From Gammaproteobacteria bacterium (lineage in GTDB: Bacteria; Pseudomonadota; Gammaproteobacteria; Arenicellales; UBA868), in contig JAKUQS010000008.1 in assembly GCA_022451485.1 (NCBI GenBank), forward strand, positions 44,535 through 108,534: a stretch of 64,000 nt of DNA. Reading direction: 5' to 3'. A program made the translations under genes and the position numbers. Below, piece by piece: positions 62,898-64,000 of the stretch. Within the stretch, counting starts at the first letter, position 1; each line of letters starts with the position of its first letter. The notes under the pieces were generated by a model. That model did not search any database, had not been told where the DNA came from, and saw only the letters and a program-made list of their open reading frames with translations.

Positions 62898-64000
62898 GGC
62901 TTGTGTTGTCCGTTGGTCACTTCGTGTGCTGGTCGACCAACAATGTTGTGATAGCTTTCCGGGTCTGTTGCGCCTTCAGTTCCAAATACCAGCACGCGGC
63001 TTTTCTCGTCAAGCCCTAACAGGGTTCGACACTGTTGATCGCTGACTGCCTCTATCAGGCCGGCCAGACCGGCGACACCCGATTCCCCAGCGACAATGGG
63101 TGGGTCAACCCGTTGTGGATCAGCCAGCAACCGCATGCTTTTCTCTGCTACGGCATCATTGATGGTCATCATTGCGGTCGCGCCGGTCCTTAGGATCTGC
63201 CACGCCAGATAGGATACTTCCCCGCACGCTAAGCCCGCCATAATGGATTCCAGTGATCCAGCGACGGCAGTAGGATGACCTACTGATAAGCTGTCAAACC
63301 AGCATCCTGCGGTTTGTGGTTCAACCAGGACGATCGTTGGCGTGTCTTCAGCAAAAGTTTGCCAGAATTGCGCGCAGGTGGCGGCAGCCATGCCGCCAAC
63401 CCCGGCTTGGAGAAAAAGATGTGTTGGTATCTGGTTGTCGGGAAGTTGGTCGATCGCTTCAGCCGCCATCAGCGTATACCCCTGCATGACGTTTCTTGGA
63501 GCGTCAATTAAGGTGCCGTCTGTGGTGTCAGGAATGACGTGCCAGCCTTCAATTTTTGCAGTCTCGGCCGCTTTTCGCACAGCATCGTCAAATGTCCCAG
63601 GGGTTCGAATTACTTCAGCACCATAGTGAGCGATCGCATGTTCGCGAGCCTTGGTGACGGTTTCATGAATAAAAATGATACAACGACAACCGAATAACTG
63701 GGCTCCCCAGGCGACAGAGCGGCCATGGTTTCCATCGGTTGCTGCCGTGACTGTGATGTCACCAGTAATGTGGCGATGTCGGCCCGTAATCAGTTCGCTT
63801 ATATCGGGCGTTCGATCACCTTGGTGTGTAGCGATCTGTTTCTGCAACAAAGACGCAACGACGTAGGCACCACCAAGGGGTTTGAAACTACCCAGGCCAA
63901 ACCGAGAATTTTCGTCTTTGTAACACAACGACGCTATTTCAAGTTCTCTGGCCAGATCACTTAGTTCAAATAATGGCGTTGGTGCATAGCCTGGCCACTG
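62894..64000 (-). CDS. dpaL: Diaminopropionate ammonia-lyase (5' partial)
   Basis: The gene runs off the right edge; the frame stays open to base 64000, and the first visible residues WPGYAPTPLFELSDLAREL are the normal N-terminal region of this family. 369 residues are seen of about 400. The PLP lysine is in FGLGSFKPLGGAYV, with ATDGNHGRSVAWGAQ, and the loop FLQAGVGGMAAATCAQFWQ. The enzyme splits 2,3-diaminopropionate into pyruvate and two ammonia; related ones act on D-serine or threonine. It is the first visible gene of the operon that continues to the M20 hydrolase. Confidence 0.92.
   Translation of the reverse strand, partial: QWPGYAPTPLFELSDLARELEIASLCYKDENSRFGLGSFKPLGGAYVVASLLQKQIATHQGDRTPDISELITGRHRHITGDITVTAATDGNHGRSVAWGAQLFGCRCIIFIHETVTKAREHAIAHYGAEVIRTPGTFDDAVRKAAETAKIEGWHVIPDTTDGTLIDAPRNVMQGYTLMAAEAIDQLPDNQIPTHLFLQAGVGGMAAATCAQFWQTFAEDTPTIVLVEPQTAGCWFDSLSVGHPTAVAGSLESIMAGLACGEVSYLAWQILRTGATAMMTINDAVAEKSMRLLADPQRVDPPIVAGESGVAGLAGLIEAVSDQQCRTLLGLDEKSRVLVFGTEGATDPESYHNIVGRPAHEVTNGQHKP

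Noticed and set aside
1..64000. Mobile elements, CRISPR arrays, prophage or toxin-antitoxin pairs
   Set aside because: No transposase, integrase, phage gene, regularly spaced repeats or small paired toxin-antitoxin genes were seen on either strand.

Overview
The window reads as chromosomal DNA of an aerobic, heterotrophic proteobacterium, most likely a marine-type gammaproteobacterium. The evidence is a GlnS-type glutaminyl-tRNA synthetase, the FabA/FabB pair, a YcaR/Trm112-like zinc protein, MEP-pathway IspG and many acyl-CoA pathways. I see no prophage, IS element, CRISPR array, rRNA or tRNA. Genes are dense, with many ATGA-type stop/start overlaps. Both ends cut through genes.

Layout. (1) 1-17000 is mainly aromatic acid catabolism: a QueG/reductive-dehalogenase-like Fe-S protein (cut by the left edge), an unusual acyl-CoA ligase, a five-gene Liv-type ABC importer, a MetE-like methyltransferase, benzoyl-CoA epoxidase BoxB, ring-cleaving BoxC, an alpha/beta hydrolase, a hydratase/3-hydroxyacyl-CoA dehydrogenase fusion, and protocatechuate 3,4-dioxygenase PcaHG. 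(2) 16500-31150 is housekeeping: VOC protein, glnS, two small cytochromes c, an EF-G paralogue, DAHP synthase, ATP sulfurylase, Trm112, a CDF metal exporter, an FKBP isomerase, an EamA exporter, and serA-serC-DUF1015. (3) 31200-36400 is a corrinoid one-carbon module: corrinoid protein, DUF1638, 'virulence factor' family protein, pterin methyltransferase, GFA protein and RamA-like ASKHA ferredoxin protein. A possible structured leader precedes it. (4) 36450-43310 holds a Crp/Fnr regulator, DUF2797, a citrate/methylcitrate synthase, Pta and LutABC. (5) 43400-46500 holds fabA-fabB and ispG; ispG carries an in-frame TGA. (6) 46560-53540 is a leucine/isovalerate operon (liuA, thiolase, liuB, liuC, liuD) preceded by a perfect 36-bp palindrome that looks like a LiuR operator. 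(7) 53700-64000 is a Pot-type ABC importer plus an Asp/Glu/hydantoin racemase on the plus strand. Convergent to it are a fold-type-II PLP enzyme, a D-carbamoylase-like nitrilase, an M20 L-carbamoylase/ureidohydrolase and a diaminopropionate ammonia-lyase (cut by the right edge).

Together the genes suggest a scavenger of dissolved organics: aromatic acids through aerobic CoA-epoxide chemistry, methylated compounds through a corrinoid/tetrahydrofolate route, lactate, branched-chain amino acids, and N-carbamoyl or ureido compounds. The strongest anomalies are the single-codon nonsense position in ispG, the possible leader RNA before the corrinoid module, the ligase with an extra N-terminal HTH-like segment, and a tandem 39-bp duplication of an intrinsic terminator. 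All family names come from reading motifs; no database search was run.
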